A stretch of DNA of 64,000 nt, taken from Oscillospiraceae bacterium. Its GTDB lineage: Bacteria; Bacillota; Clostridia; Oscillospirales; Oscillospiraceae. How positions within the stretch are numbered: the stretch's first letter is position 1; each line of letters opens with the position of its first letter. The position numbers and the translations under genes were made by a program. The notes under the pieces were generated by a model. It ran no database searches. It was not told the origin of the DNA and saw only the letters and a program-made list of their open reading frames with translations. Positions 51,602 through 61,244 of the stretch are shown in pieces. Where the stretch lies: NCBI GenBank assembly GCA_020025575.1, contig JAHHRW010000001.1, forward strand, positions 191,637 through 255,636, read 5' to 3'.

Positions 51602-52543
51602 ATGAAATTATCTCTGGTTGTCCCATGCTATAACGAGGAAGAGAGCGTAGGACTCTTTCAAGATGCTGTTATAGGCGCTTTCGACAACTGCGGTTACGAT
51701 TATGAAATCGTCTTTGTCAATGACGGAAGTAAAGATAACACCTTGTTCCGGCTAAAAAAACTCTTCAAAGAGCAAAAATGTCCTATAAAGATTGTTAGTT
51801 TTTCTCGCAATTTTGGAAAAGAATCCGCCATTTATGCGGGCATGAAGCACGCTAGCGGTGAATATATTTCTTTAATCGATGCAGATTTACAGCAACGACC
51901 TGAAATTGTGCGGGATATGGTAAAAATGCTGGATGAACACCAGGAATATGATGTGGTTGCCGCATATCAGGATCGCAGAAACGAAGGAAAAATTCTTCGC
52001 TTTTTCAAAAAAAGCTTTTATAACATTATCAATCGCCTTTCGAACGTAAAATTGCAGCCGGATGCCAGTGATTTCCGGACTTTCCGCCGATGTGTGGCCG
52101 ATAATCTGATGGATATGGCGGAGTATCATCGCTTTTCCAAAGGATTGTTTGCATGGGTGGGATATGAGACCTGCTTTATCCCCTACACCGCCTGTGAACG
52201 TGTGTGTGGTACCACCAAATGGTCGTTCCGAAAACTGCTCAACTATGCGATCGACGGAATCATCGGCTTTTCTACCGCTCCATTGCGCCTTTCCACTTAT
52301 TTGGGCGCATTTACTGCACTGGCTGCATTATTCTATTTAATCGTGGTCATCTGTCAGAAATTGTTCTCGGGAATTGATATCCCCGGTTACGCCACTGCGA
52401 TTGTCCTAATTTTAGCACTGGGAGCGATGCAGTTGATCTGCATTGGTATCATTGGAGAATATGTGGGCAGAGCCTTTGAGCAAAGTAAAAATCGTCCAAT
52501 CTATATTGCAAAAGAAGTACTTTCTTACGAAGAAACGGAATAA
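51602..52543 (+). CDS. GT2 glycosyltransferase, undecaprenyl-phosphate sugar type (GtrB/YkcC-like)
   Basis: The protein has 313 residues: an N-terminal GT-A domain and two C-terminal membrane helices (about 235-260 and 270-295). Motifs seen are SLVVPCYNEEESVG, FVNDGSKDNT, SFSRNFGKESAIYAGM, the DAD motif in SLIDADLQQRPE, and KWSFRKLLNYAIDGI before the helices. Such enzymes load a sugar (often glucose or arabinose) onto a polyprenyl phosphate. The ribosome binding site is weak (GAG). Confidence 0.9.
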   Translation: MKLSLVVPCYNEEESVGLFQDAVIGAFDNCGYDYEIVFVNDGSKDNTLFRLKKLFKEQKCPIKIVSFSRNFGKESAIYAGMKHASGEYISLIDADLQQRPEIVRDMVKMLDEHQEYDVVAAYQDRRNEGKILRFFKKSFYNIINRLSNVKLQPDASDFRTFRRCVADNLMDMAEYHRFSKGLFAWVGYETCFIPYTACERVCGTTKWSFRKLLNYAIDGIIGFSTAPLRLSTYLGAFTALAALFYLIVVICQKLFSGIDIPGYATAIVLILALGAMQLICIGIIGEYVGRAFEQSKNRPIYIAKEVLSYEETE

Positions 52544-52577
52544 AAAATGTGTCGCAATTTTTGCGACACATTTTTTC
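52543..52577. terminator. Bidirectional terminator between the glycosyltransferase gene and tyrS
   Basis: AAAATGTGTCGCAA pairs with TTGCGACACATTTT around 3 bases, with T/A runs on both sides. Confidence 0.9.
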
Positions 52578-52635
52578 TGTTCAAGCAATTCATACCACGA
52601 TCCACCGCGAAAGCGATTTCTTCTCTGATCTACGG

Positions 52636-53859
52636 TTAAGCCAGAATTGCCTTGTGGAAGACCTTCTTGCCCTTGCGGATTTTAACGCCTTCCTTGAGCA
52701 TATCCTCGGTAATGGCAAAGGTAGGGGCGGGCACCTTCTCACCGTTGACAAACACACCACCCTGCTCTACAAGACGTCTGGCCTCCTTGTTAGAGGGAGC
52801 CAGTTTGCAAGCAACCATCAGGTTGAGGATGCCGATTGTCCCATCCACCAACTTGTCAGCGCTGATTTCGGTAGTAGGCATATTGGAATCATCCCCGCCG
52901 CCAACAAACAATGCTTTGGCAGCAGACTGTGCTTTGTTTGCCTCTTCTTCACCGTGAACCAGCTTGGTCAGCTCAAATGCCAGGATTTCCTTTGCCTCGT
53001 TGATCTTGGAATCCTTCCAAGAATCCATCTCATCGATCTGCTCCAGAGGCAGGAAGGTCAGCATTCGGATGCACTTCATCACATCAGCATCCTCCACATT
53101 ACGCCAGTACTGGTAGAAATCAAAGGGGGACGTCTTGTTCGGATCCAGCCATACAGCACCCTTGGCAGTCTTACCCATCTTTTTGCCTTCAGAATTGAGC
53201 AGCAATGTGATGGTCATAGCATGTGCATCCTTGCCAAGCTTACGTCGAATCAGCTCCGTTCCGCCCAGCATATTGCTCCACTGGTCATTGCCGCCGAACT
53301 GCATATTACAACCATAGTGCTGGAACAAGTAGTAGAAGTCGTAGGACTGCATGGGCATGTAGTTAAACTCCAGAAAACTCAAACCCTTTTCCATTCTCTG
53401 CTTAAAGCATTCTGCACGCAGCATATTATTAACAGAGAAACAGCTGCCCACATCACGGATGAAATCGATATAGTTCAGGTTCAGCAGCCAGTCCGCATTG
53501 TTCACCATCTGTGCTTTGCCTTCGCCAAACTCGATAAAACGTTCCATCTGCTTTTTGAAACAGTCACAGTTATGCTGGATGGTTTCCTGCGTCATCATGC
53601 TGCGCATATCCGTGCGGCCAGAGGGATCGCCAATCATAGCTGTACCGCCGCCAATCAGGGCAATGGGCTTGTTCCCAGCCATTTGAAGACGCTTCATCAG
53701 ACATAATGCCATAAAGTGACCCACATGCAGAGAATCAGCAGTGGGATCAAAGCCAATGTAGAAAGTTGCTTTGCCGTTGTCAATCATTTCGCGGATTTCA
53801 TCCTCATTGGTTACCTGAGCAATGAGACCACGAGCAACCAGTTCGTCATAAACTTTCAT
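52636..53859 (-). CDS. tyrS: Tyrosyl-tRNA synthetase
   Basis: The enzyme charges tRNA-Tyr. It has 407 residues. The class I signatures are GFDPTADSLHVGHF (HIGH) and KKMGKTAKGAVWLD (KMSKS variant KMGKT). A C-terminal S4 domain begins with KLVDGTIGILNLMVACKLAP. The ATG follows GGAGG by 10 bases. Its leader is a T-box with a Tyr specifier. Confidence 0.96.
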   Translation of the reverse strand: MKVYDELVARGLIAQVTNEDEIREMIDNGKATFYIGFDPTADSLHVGHFMALCLMKRLQMAGNKPIALIGGGTAMIGDPSGRTDMRSMMTQETIQHNCDCFKKQMERFIEFGEGKAQMVNNADWLLNLNYIDFIRDVGSCFSVNNMLRAECFKQRMEKGLSFLEFNYMPMQSYDFYYLFQHYGCNMQFGGNDQWSNMLGGTELIRRKLGKDAHAMTITLLLNSEGKKMGKTAKGAVWLDPNKTSPFDFYQYWRNVEDADVMKCIRMLTFLPLEQIDEMDSWKDSKINEAKEILAFELTKLVHGEEEANKAQSAAKALFVGGGDDSNMPTTEISADKLVDGTIGILNLMVACKLAPSNKEARRLVEQGGVFVNGEKVPAPTFAITEDMLKEGVKIRKGKKVFHKAILA

Positions 53860-53880
53860 TTAGAATCTCCTCCAAAAGTA

Positions 53881-54155
53881 AATAAAAATAAACGCCCTCT
53901 GTCCGTCTGGACAGAGGGCGTGAAAATACGCGGTACCACCTCTGGTTTAATGCGATCTCACGAATCGCATCCTTTGGGTGTCTAACAACACCTGTCGCTA
54001 TATCGGGCGAACCCGTTCCCCCCTACTGGAATTTCAGGGAGACCGCTCGGGGAGGTATTTCAGCGTGTTCTCTTATCTCCTTTCACCAACCGGAGACTCT
54101 CTGAAAGAAAATAGGCGCTTACTTCATCCCTTCAATGCGTTGCATTATACAGATG
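53881..54155 (-). promoter_or_regulatory. T-box riboswitch (Tyr) of tyrS
   Basis: The leader has the T-box AGGTGGTACCGCG (complement at about 53939-53953), a terminator stem (53893-53920, CGCCCTCTGTCC with GGACAGAGGGCG) and a T-rich run at 53881-53892. The specifier is UAC (Tyr) at 54055-54057, placed by alignment with the valS leader. Confidence 0.93.
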
Positions 54156-54160
54156 TGGGT

Positions 54161-54189
54161 ATCCTAACAAAATAATTCTTATTTGTCAA
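54161..54189 (-). promoter_or_regulatory. Promoter of the tyrS T-box leader
   Basis: TTGACA (54184-54189), a 17-base spacer and TAGGAT (54161-54166) are found on the minus strand. Confidence 0.8.
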
Positions 54190-54227
54190 GTGCTTTTGAC
54201 ATATTTGTTTGCAATCCCAATATTAGC

Positions 54228-54262
54228 AAAAAAGAGAACGCCTAATCTGGGGGACCAGGCCA
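54228..54262 (-). terminator. Possible terminator of the OLE/dxs/recN operon
   Basis: A short nested stem (CTGG/CCAG within GCCT/AGGC) is followed by CTCTTTTTT on the minus strand, 50 bases after recN. It is weak. Confidence 0.4.
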
Positions 54263-54312
54263 CCTCACGCCCCGTAATCCGGCATTGTGATTTCTCCCAA
54301 AAAACGCCCCTG

Positions 54313-55962
54313 CTAAGAACGAAGCATTTCTTCTGCACTTTTCAGCGTCGTTTCGGTTATATTGGTGCCGCCGATAATTCGAGCTAATTCTGCTTTTCGT
54401 CCATCCGTATCCAACGGCGTGACAGATGTATAGGTTCTGCCGTTACGCTCTGCCTTGGAGATCAACAGGTGGGTGTCCGCCAGTGCCGCAATCTGCGGTA
54501 AGTGGGTAACGCAGAGAACTTGTTTGTTCGAGGCAACGCTCAGCAGCTTTTCCGCAACTTTCTGGGCAGCACGACCAGACACACCGGTATCCACCTCATC
54601 AAAAATCAGTGTAGAAACGCTGTCTTTTTCCGCAAGCACATTCTTCATGGCAAGCATGATTCGTGCCAACTCACCGCCGGATGCAACTTTGCTCATCGGC
54701 TTCAGCGCCTCACCAGCATTGGCTGACATATAAAATGCCACGGCATCCGCACCACTGGATGACAAGCCAGTCTCGGTAAAGACACATTCAAACTGCACCT
54801 TGGGCATATCCAGTTGACGCAATTCTTCCAAGATGCGCTCCGTCATGACTTCTGCAGCTGCCTGTCGGGATTTACGCAATTCTTTCGAAGCATTGATTGC
54901 CTCTGTTTCGGCCTTTCCCAGTTTTTTCTTTAGATGCTCCATGTGGTCATCCGCAAATTCAATCTGGTCCAGTTCCTGTTTCGCCCGATCCAGGTATTCC
55001 AAGATGTCCGCGCAGGATGCACCGTATTTTCTACGAAGTCGATGAATTACATCCAATCGACTTTCAATCTGTTCCAATTCATCCGCAGAATAGGCAAAAG
55101 CATCCCTACAATCCCGCAATTCTTCTGCCGCATCCTGAACCTGATACATGAGGTCCTTGATCCGTTCGTGGAGTGTAGACAAAGAATCATCATACCGAGC
55201 AATTCTGGACATAGAACGCTCCGCCTGGGCCATCAAGGCTGCAGCACCATCAGAGTCGTCACTGCCATACAAACATTCTACCCCATCATTGATGGCATCA
55301 GAGAGTTTTTCTGCATTTTGCAAGACCTTACGGCGGACTTCCAGCGCCTCGTCTTCACCAATTTCCAGTTCTGCCCGAGAGATCTCATCGATTTGAAATC
55401 GAAGCGTTTCCATGCGCCGAAGTTTCTCGCCTTCATCCATGGAAAGCTTATCGATCTGCCTGCGGAGTTCTGATACCACCTTGTATTGTGACTGATATGT
55501 TTCTAACAAATCCTGATTATCTGCAAATGCATCTAAGAAATTCAGGTGATTCTCTTCATCAAAAAGTGCTGCAGAATCGTGCTGTCCATGAATATTGATA
55601 AGTTGGATTCCAAGTTTACGCAAAATAGAAACCGTCACAAGATTTCCATTGACACGGCAAACATTTTTTCCATCCAGATATATCTCCCGTTGAATCACGA
55701 CTTCATTGTCGTATTCCACACCCTGCTCCAGGAACCAATCAAGCTTCGGAACATTTTGGAACACGGCTCGAACAGAGGCTTTATCTGCACCTGTACGGAT
55801 CATATCCCGATAGGCCCGTTCTCCCAAAATAGCGGAAATAGCGTCAATCACAATGGATTTACCTGCACCCGTTTCACCAGTCAGCACATTAAACCCCTGA
55901 TTGAAGGTTATATCTGCACATTCAATAACCGCGATATTTTCAATATGGAGCAGGCTCAGCAT
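54313..55962 (-). CDS. recN: DNA repair protein RecN
   Basis: RecN is an SMC-like ATPase used in double-strand break repair. It has 549 residues from ATG 55962. The N-terminal Walker A is LTGETGAGKSIVIDAIS, and the start LSLLHIENIAVIE is typical. A central coiled-coil region (about 160-370) is followed by the signature SGGELARIMLAM and Walker B LIFDEVDTGVSGRAA. It is the last gene of the dxs-tlyA-nadK-argR-recN group, 17 bases after argR. Confidence 0.96.
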   Translation of the reverse strand: MLSLLHIENIAVIECADITFNQGFNVLTGETGAGKSIVIDAISAILGERAYRDMIRTGADKASVRAVFQNVPKLDWFLEQGVEYDNEVVIQREIYLDGKNVCRVNGNLVTVSILRKLGIQLINIHGQHDSAALFDEENHLNFLDAFADNQDLLETYQSQYKVVSELRRQIDKLSMDEGEKLRRMETLRFQIDEISRAELEIGEDEALEVRRKVLQNAEKLSDAINDGVECLYGSDDSDGAAALMAQAERSMSRIARYDDSLSTLHERIKDLMYQVQDAAEELRDCRDAFAYSADELEQIESRLDVIHRLRRKYGASCADILEYLDRAKQELDQIEFADDHMEHLKKKLGKAETEAINASKELRKSRQAAAEVMTERILEELRQLDMPKVQFECVFTETGLSSSGADAVAFYMSANAGEALKPMSKVASGGELARIMLAMKNVLAEKDSVSTLIFDEVDTGVSGRAAQKVAEKLLSVASNKQVLCVTHLPQIAALADTHLLISKAERNGRTYTSVTPLDTDGRKAELARIIGGTNITETTLKSAEEMLRS

Positions 55963-55979
55963 GAATGACACTTCCTCAC

Positions 55980-56432
55980 TTAAGACAGTAGATTCTTGAT
56001 TTCGCCGCAGAATGTGGCGGCAGAATTGTTATCACGCATGACAATGAACACGGTGTCGTCACCGGCCAGCGTGCCAACGACAACCCCCATATTCATGCCA
56101 TCAATGGCAGATGCGGCTGCAGACGCAAGTCCCGGCATCGTTTTAATGACAATGATGTTCTGGGCATAATCGTATCCCGTGATACATTCTCTGAAAATGG
56201 TATTAAGACGAGCAGAAAATGTGTGCGTTCCGTCTTTAGCGGATGCGGTATATCGGTAGGTACCAAAGTTGGTGAGTTCTTTTACGATACGCAGCTCTTT
56301 AATGTCCCGGGAAATGGTTGCCTGAGTGGAGTAAAAACCAGCCTCCTGCAGCTCCTGCAGCAGCTGCTCCTGCGTCTCAATGTCTTTGGTAGAAATGATT
56401 TCCATGATTTTAGCTTGGCGTTGATTTTTCAT
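55980..56432 (-). CDS. argR: Arginine repressor ArgR/AhrC
   Basis: ArgR binds arginine and controls arginine synthesis and catabolism. It has 150 residues. The winged HTH has STQATISRDIKELRIVK; the C-terminal trimer domain has the arginine-binding GTLAGDDTVFIVM. It lies between nadK and recN (19 and 17 bases apart), the standard neighbourhood of ahrC. Confidence 0.96.
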   Translation of the reverse strand: MKNQRQAKIMEIISTKDIETQEQLLQELQEAGFYSTQATISRDIKELRIVKELTNFGTYRYTASAKDGTHTFSARLNTIFRECITGYDYAQNIIVIKTMPGLASAAASAIDGMNMGVVVGTLAGDDTVFIVMRDNNSAATFCGEIKNLLS

Positions 56433-56451
56433 TTGGAAATACCTCTCAATC

Positions 56452-57315
56452 CTAGTGGTTCCGGAATTTATTGTTAATCACGTCGTAAAAGCTACGGTTT
56501 TTGAGTCGAATCAGTTTGGTTTCCAGTTTGGAACAGGTTATGGTTGCAACATCACCCATATTCATTTTGTATGCCTTACCCCCGTCTACGGAAAGATATG
56601 CATTTCGTCGGGCATTGGGCGCAAGCTGCACGCTGATTCGCCGCTTATCAGATGCGACAATGCATTTGCTGACAATATCATGGGCACAGATTGGTGTTAT
56701 TAAGATATTTCTAGCATCCGGCTCTACAATGGGGCCACCGGCAGATAAACTATATGCAGTTGACCCGGTAGGCGTTGCAACAATTAAACCGTCACCACCA
56801 AATTCCATGGCCTGTACCCCGTCGCAGTGCACATTTAGGTGAACAATTCGGGTCACTGCCCCTTTGGTAACCGTAATATCATTTAATGCAATATCATGGA
56901 AAACCACATCCGAGCCACGGTGTATGGTCACATCGAGCATGAGTCTGTTATCCAGTGTGTAATCCCCGGTTGCAATCTTTACAAGCTCTTTAAGCTCTCC
57001 ACTTTCCAACTCTGCAATGAATCCCATGGTACCAATATTGACCCCAAGGATGGGCAGCTTGTGCCGTGTGGCAGCCTTTGCCATATGAAGTATCGTTCCG
57101 TCGCCGCCAAAACAGATGACTAGATCTGCACGATTGAGCTCCCTATCCAATCGGGAGAATCGAATATCTCTTGGCAAATTAAAGGATTTATCTACTTCAA
57201 AAGGAAGGCAGATTCGGGTTTCCACACCTGATTCTTGAAGGATTTTTTGTGCAGCACGAACGGTTTGAAAGCCACTATCCCGATAGGGATTGGGTGTCAG
57301 AATCACTCGTTTCAT
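56452..57315 (-). CDS. nadK: NAD kinase
   Basis: The enzyme makes NADP+ from NAD+ and ATP. It has 287 residues. The GGDGT motif (VICFGGDGTILHMAKA), LGVNIGTMGFIAEL, the NE/D substrate motif GDGLIVATPTGSTAYSLSAG and the C-terminal domain are present. It starts 4 bases after tlyA, within the dxs-recN operon. Confidence 0.96.
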   Translation of the reverse strand: MKRVILTPNPYRDSGFQTVRAAQKILQESGVETRICLPFEVDKSFNLPRDIRFSRLDRELNRADLVICFGGDGTILHMAKAATRHKLPILGVNIGTMGFIAELESGELKELVKIATGDYTLDNRLMLDVTIHRGSDVVFHDIALNDITVTKGAVTRIVHLNVHCDGVQAMEFGGDGLIVATPTGSTAYSLSAGGPIVEPDARNILITPICAHDIVSKCIVASDKRRISVQLAPNARRNAYLSVDGGKAYKMNMGDVATITCSKLETKLIRLKNRSFYDVINNKFRNH

Positions 57316-57319
57316 AGAC

Positions 57320-58126
57320 TTATCCTTTCAAAGCAGTGTGTGCCTGGGCGACAACATCTGCCGTATCCGGTTCGATGCCGCAGGTATCAGCCAGTGTCAA
57401 ATGCCCAAGGAACTCAATATTGCCTTCCGGGCCTTTCACAGGGGAATAGGTTAGGCCCAGAATGGCAAAGCCCAATTCATGTGCCAGGGCCACAAAATGA
57501 TCCAGAACTTCCTTATGGGTTTCAGGGTCACGAACAACGCCCTTTTTACCGACCTTTTCCTTTCCCGCCTCAAACTGAGGCTTAATGAGACACAAAACCT
57601 GACCGGATTGTGGCTTTAGCAGCTGCTTGATGGTTGGCAGCACGATCTTGAGGGAAATAAAACTAACATCAACTACAGACAGGTCAAGCGGTTCGCCCAG
57701 CTGCTCCGGCGTCACGTAACGAATATTGGTTCGCTCCATGACCACAACACGGTCGTCAGAACGAATCTTCCAATCCAGCTGACCGTATCCCACATCAATT
57801 GCAAACACTTTTTTTGCGCCCTGCTGGAGCAGACAATCCGTGAATCCCCCAGTAGAGGCACCAGAATCCGAGCACACATACCCCTCAGGCTTGACACCAA
57901 AATCACGGAGCGCTTTCTCCAGTTTCAAACCGCCTCTGCTCACGTAAGGGCAGGTATGGCCGCGAACCTCAATAGATACCGTATCTTCAAAAGAAGTACC
58001 CGGCTTGTCCGCTTTTTGACCGTCCACATAAACCAGGCCTGCCATAATAACAGCCTGTGCCTTGGAACGTGTATCCGCATAACCCTGTTCGGTCAGCAAA
58101 ACATCCAATCTTTTTTTATTCTTCAT
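57320..58126 (-). CDS. tlyA: TlyA-family rRNA 2'-O-methyltransferase (S4 domain)
   Basis: The protein has 268 residues from ATG 58126 (GGGAGG upstream). An N-terminal S4 RNA-binding domain (residues 4-60, KRLDVLLTEQGYADTRSKAQ) leads to a Rossmann methyltransferase domain with DSGASTGGFTDCLLQQGAKK as the SAM motif. TlyA methylates 16S and 23S rRNA, and in some bacteria affects capreomycin sensitivity. It overlaps dxs by 11 bases. Confidence 0.94.
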   Translation of the reverse strand: MKNKKRLDVLLTEQGYADTRSKAQAVIMAGLVYVDGQKADKPGTSFEDTVSIEVRGHTCPYVSRGGLKLEKALRDFGVKPEGYVCSDSGASTGGFTDCLLQQGAKKVFAIDVGYGQLDWKIRSDDRVVVMERTNIRYVTPEQLGEPLDLSVVDVSFISLKIVLPTIKQLLKPQSGQVLCLIKPQFEAGKEKVGKKGVVRDPETHKEVLDHFVALAHELGFAILGLTYSPVKGPEGNIEFLGHLTLADTCGIEPDTADVVAQAHTALKG

Positions 58127-59978
58127 GGGAAAGAACCTCCCGAACGTAATTAGCAATAGAATCGGCATCCAGCCCAGTTAGGTGATATAGCGAAACTGGA
58201 TCGCCATGGGGGACAAAGTTTTCACCCAAATCAATCCCGTGAATTTTGCAGTTGGGGGCAAATTCTGCCATAGCCCATGCAATAGACTCCTTGATTCCGC
58301 AGCCAGAACTGGTCTCTTCTATTACCACCACATGAGAACCAGTAATCTCTTCGGCGATTTTCTCAACAGGGATATTTGTGGTTGAAAACAGCCGGAGAAC
58401 CGTAGGACGGATTCCCATTTGTTCCAGTTTTTCAGCAGCAGAAAGTACATGATTGATTAAGGTTCCATAGGTAATCAGGGTAACATCTTCCCCCTTGCGG
58501 TGGCAGCAGAAATCATTGGGATTTCCCATAAATGCATTGCAAGTGTAATTTCCTTCTGTGCCTCTGGGGTAACGCACTGCGACAGGGCCGGTGCATTCCT
58601 GAACCGCCCAGCGCAGCATATGACGCAGTTCATCATAGCTTGCAGGACTTAATAACGTCATTCCAGGGATGTGTCCCATGAATCCAATGTCAAATACACC
58701 GTGATGGGTAGGTCCATCCTCCCCAACGAGTCCCGCACGATCAACGCACAAGACGACATGCAAGCCAAGCAGCGCAATATCCTGAATGATCTGGTCGTAG
58801 GACCGCTGGAAAAACGTGGAGTAAATCGCAACGACAGGAACTGCACCCTGTTTTGCAAGACCGCCCGCCATAGAGACGGCATGTTCTTCCGCAATACCCA
58901 CATCGAACAATCGATCAGGGAACGCTTCTTTAAACTTTAGCAGACCTGTTCCACCCGGCATTGCAGCAGTAATGGCGCAAAGTCTGGTGTTCTCTCTGGC
59001 CAGTTCCATCATAGTATCTCCAAAAACATCGGAGAACGACACTTTCTTGGCACTCAAGCCTTGACCATCTGCAGGATTAAATTTCCCCACGCCATGGAAT
59101 TTTGCAGGATTATTCTCAGCAGGCACATAACCATGCCCCTTTTTTGTCATCACATGCACAAGAACCGGTCTGTCCATATCCTTAGCGGTACGCAAAACCT
59201 GCATAAGTTCAGGAAGGTTGTGTCCATCCACAGGGCCAAGATAGTCAAGTCCCATATGCTCGAATATGGTGCCGCGGAGCAGGTTGTGTTTCAGTTTTTC
59301 CTTCACACGGTGGGTAAACTTATAAATCGTGTCACCACCTGGGATAATTGCGGTGGTTTTGCGATAAAGCTTTTTAAAGTTTGAGTACTCCTCTTTGGTT
59401 CTCACCTTAGAAAGATGCATCGCCATACCGCCCACATTGGGGTCAATGGACATTTCATTATCATTCAAAATGACAACCATGGGTTCGCCGCTGCCACCAA
59501 CATCGTTCAGACCTTCATAAGCCATACCGCCGGTAGCAGCGCCATCACCCATAAGCGCCACAACATTGTAGTTTTCACCGGTCAGCTTTCTGGCGCGGGC
59601 CATACCCAATGCGATAGAAACGGAGCTGGAAGCGTGTCCGGATACAAAAGAGTCTGCATCACTTTCACTGGGCTTTGGGAAACCAGACATTCCGCCAAAC
59701 ATTCGCAGATGGTCAAAATCCGCCTGGCGACCGGTCAGCATCTTATGGATATAAGACTGATGACCAACGTCGAAAACCAGACGGTCGTACGTTGTATTAT
59801 AAACAGTTTCAATGGCAACACTCAGCTCCACCACACCCAGGTTAGACGCCAGGTGTCCGCCGGTCTTTGCCACATGGGCGACAATAAATTCTCGGATCTC
59901 GCGACATAGCTGCTGGCGCTGGGCGTCATTCAGCTTTACAAGGTCCTCGTGCCCATGAATCATAGGTAGTATTTGCAC
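58116..59978 (-). CDS. dxs: 1-deoxy-D-xylulose-5-phosphate synthase
   Basis: The enzyme joins pyruvate and glyceraldehyde-3-phosphate, the first step of non-mevalonate isoprenoid synthesis. From GTG 59978 it has 620 residues; ATG 59963 is a second choice. The TPP motif is MGDGAATGGMAYEGLNDVG, the catalytic His is in HLASNLGVVELSVA, and VGIAEEHAVSMAGGLA marks the transketolase core. It is 19 bases after the OapA-like gene. Confidence 0.96.
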   Translation of the reverse strand: MQILPMIHGHEDLVKLNDAQRQQLCREIREFIVAHVAKTGGHLASNLGVVELSVAIETVYNTTYDRLVFDVGHQSYIHKMLTGRQADFDHLRMFGGMSGFPKPSESDADSFVSGHASSSVSIALGMARARKLTGENYNVVALMGDGAATGGMAYEGLNDVGGSGEPMVVILNDNEMSIDPNVGGMAMHLSKVRTKEEYSNFKKLYRKTTAIIPGGDTIYKFTHRVKEKLKHNLLRGTIFEHMGLDYLGPVDGHNLPELMQVLRTAKDMDRPVLVHVMTKKGHGYVPAENNPAKFHGVGKFNPADGQGLSAKKVSFSDVFGDTMMELARENTRLCAITAAMPGGTGLLKFKEAFPDRLFDVGIAEEHAVSMAGGLAKQGAVPVVAIYSTFFQRSYDQIIQDIALLGLHVVLCVDRAGLVGEDGPTHHGVFDIGFMGHIPGMTLLSPASYDELRHMLRWAVQECTGPVAVRYPRGTEGNYTCNAFMGNPNDFCCHRKGEDVTLITYGTLINHVLSAAEKLEQMGIRPTVLRLFSTTNIPVEKIAEEITGSHVVVIEETSSGCGIKESIAWAMAEFAPNCKIHGIDLGENFVPHGDPVSLYHLTGLDADSIANYVREVLSHEE

Positions 59979-59997
59979 GGTTTCACAACCTTTTTTA

Positions 59998-60591
59998 TTA
60001 TTTCTTTTTCTTCCAGAAGGAGATTGATGTAAGGTGTCGGAAAGCATAGATCACGCGACCTGCCGAATAAACGATGGAGGTGCTGGAATTGACTGCAAAT
60101 CCTTTGCCGACAGCTTTTCCGCCTACAGTCAGCGCAGCAACCAGTGATGACATGAGCAAAGACACAATATCCGGCCAGCTGAACTGGAAACTCCCCAAGA
60201 TCTGGGCCGCAATGGTTGCGGAGGCAGAACCGGATACGACACCACAGATATCGCCCACCACATCGTTGCAGATGGAACTGACCCGCTCTGCATTGCGAAG
60301 CAGCATTATGCACTCCTGTGCGCCTGCCACTTTTCTGGAGGCCATGGAGTGAAACGGTTTCTCATCAGCAGAGGCAACTGCCATACCAATAATATCGAAA
60401 ATAATACCGATCAAAACAATCAGCAGCAATATAATGAATGCAATCACCATATTACTTCTTTTCATTAACTCATCCGAGGCCAGAGAAATAAATCCGGAAA
60501 TAAAAATAGTGGAAAAAAAGACGGTTATTACCCAATTTCTTGTTTTACGCTTTTCTTCCTTCCTTGCTGAACTTGGATCAGGTTTTGACAC
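59998..60591 (-). CDS. oapA: OapA-like OLE RNA-associated membrane protein
   Basis: The protein has 197 residues from GTG 60591, preceded by AGGAGA 8 bases upstream. About four membrane segments are seen (WVITVFFSTIFISGFISL near 20-37, VIAFIILLLIVLIGIIFDII near 49-68, and two later). The central HSMASRKVAGAQ and CNDVVGDICG include a DxxxD motif (Asp110 and Asp114) like that reported as essential in OapA. The basic N-terminus suits RNA binding. It lies directly downstream of the OLE RNA and upstream of dxs, the OLE locus order in B. halodurans. The naming rests mainly on order, length and topology. Confidence 0.85.
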   Translation of the reverse strand: MSKPDPSSARKEEKRKTRNWVITVFFSTIFISGFISLASDELMKRSNMVIAFIILLLIVLIGIIFDIIGMAVASADEKPFHSMASRKVAGAQECIMLLRNAERVSSICNDVVGDICGVVSGSASATIAAQILGSFQFSWPDIVSLLMSSLVAALTVGGKAVGKGFAVNSSTSIVYSAGRVIYAFRHLTSISFWKKKK

Positions 60592-60604
60592 GAAAGGATT
60601 CTCC

Positions 60605-61238
60605 TTTATGAATTGTAATTAGTAATGACGGTAGCAGACGAGATAAATCTTACGGCATAGGTCGGGTGGGTTTTCCCCATTAAGAACCTGCCGTTGCCGT
60701 GCAGGCGGTTTCCCATTAATCTCAAAGCTCAAATGTTGCCATGTAAATGAGTACCCGATTGCCACTTAGTCCGTACTGCAATCCCTCGTCTGCCCGATGA
60801 AGACAGCCTAGGTGATTTCCACAACAGAACAAATCGACTCTTAGCCTCTTTTGCAAGCATGGTTTCCAGGGGCAATATCGGAAATGGTTATGGCCATAAC
60901 CATCATCCGCCAGATCCCCTTTCCCCAGCATGTTCACTCAAGGCAGGCTACGCTGCACACAGCACACGATTCTGTGCACCGCCTTGCAGGTTCTTACCAA
61001 GTTCGTACGCGAACGGACTCCGGTAGGAGTGTACACCGTCGTCGCACAATAAATGGTCTCCACGGAAACCGGGTCGGATACTCCATGCCATTGGAGTGCG
61101 CCCTGAATCCTTAACCCCCAGCATCCACCCTAAACTGGGCGTAAAAAGCAGACACAAGGGACTTCATCGATATGCCCTTCATAGGATTTTTAGGCCCTAT
61201 CTGGGAGCCGGCCGTTCCGACTAGGATACTGCACCGTC
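60605..61238 (-). ncRNA. ole: OLE RNA (ornate, large, extremophilic RNA)
   Basis: A stretch of about 630 bases on the minus strand has no plausible gene on either strand and many paired segments (for example GTGTACACTCCTACCGGAGT, and GGGGAAAACCCACC near the 3' end). It lies between its own promoter (61245-61273) and the oapA ribosome binding site. Length, position before oapA and dxs, and the downstream tlyA-nadK-argR-recN order match the known OLE locus of Firmicutes. OLE RNA forms a membrane-linked RNA-protein complex with OapA and has been tied to stress and Mg2+ or alcohol tolerance. The ends are estimates; the consensus was not tested. Confidence 0.85.
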
Positions 61239-61244
61239 GGGAAT

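Noticed and set aside
60722..61157. Small frames in the OLE region (60722-60937, 60851-61114, 60948-61157)
   Set aside because: They have no ribosome binding sites, overlap on both strands and show no protein-like composition.
60605..61238. RNase P RNA, tmRNA, 6S RNA or a group II intron
   Set aside because: The hallmark sequences I know for these RNAs (for example the RNase P core around GAGGAAAGTCC, or a domain V hairpin) were not found, and the locus fits OLE.
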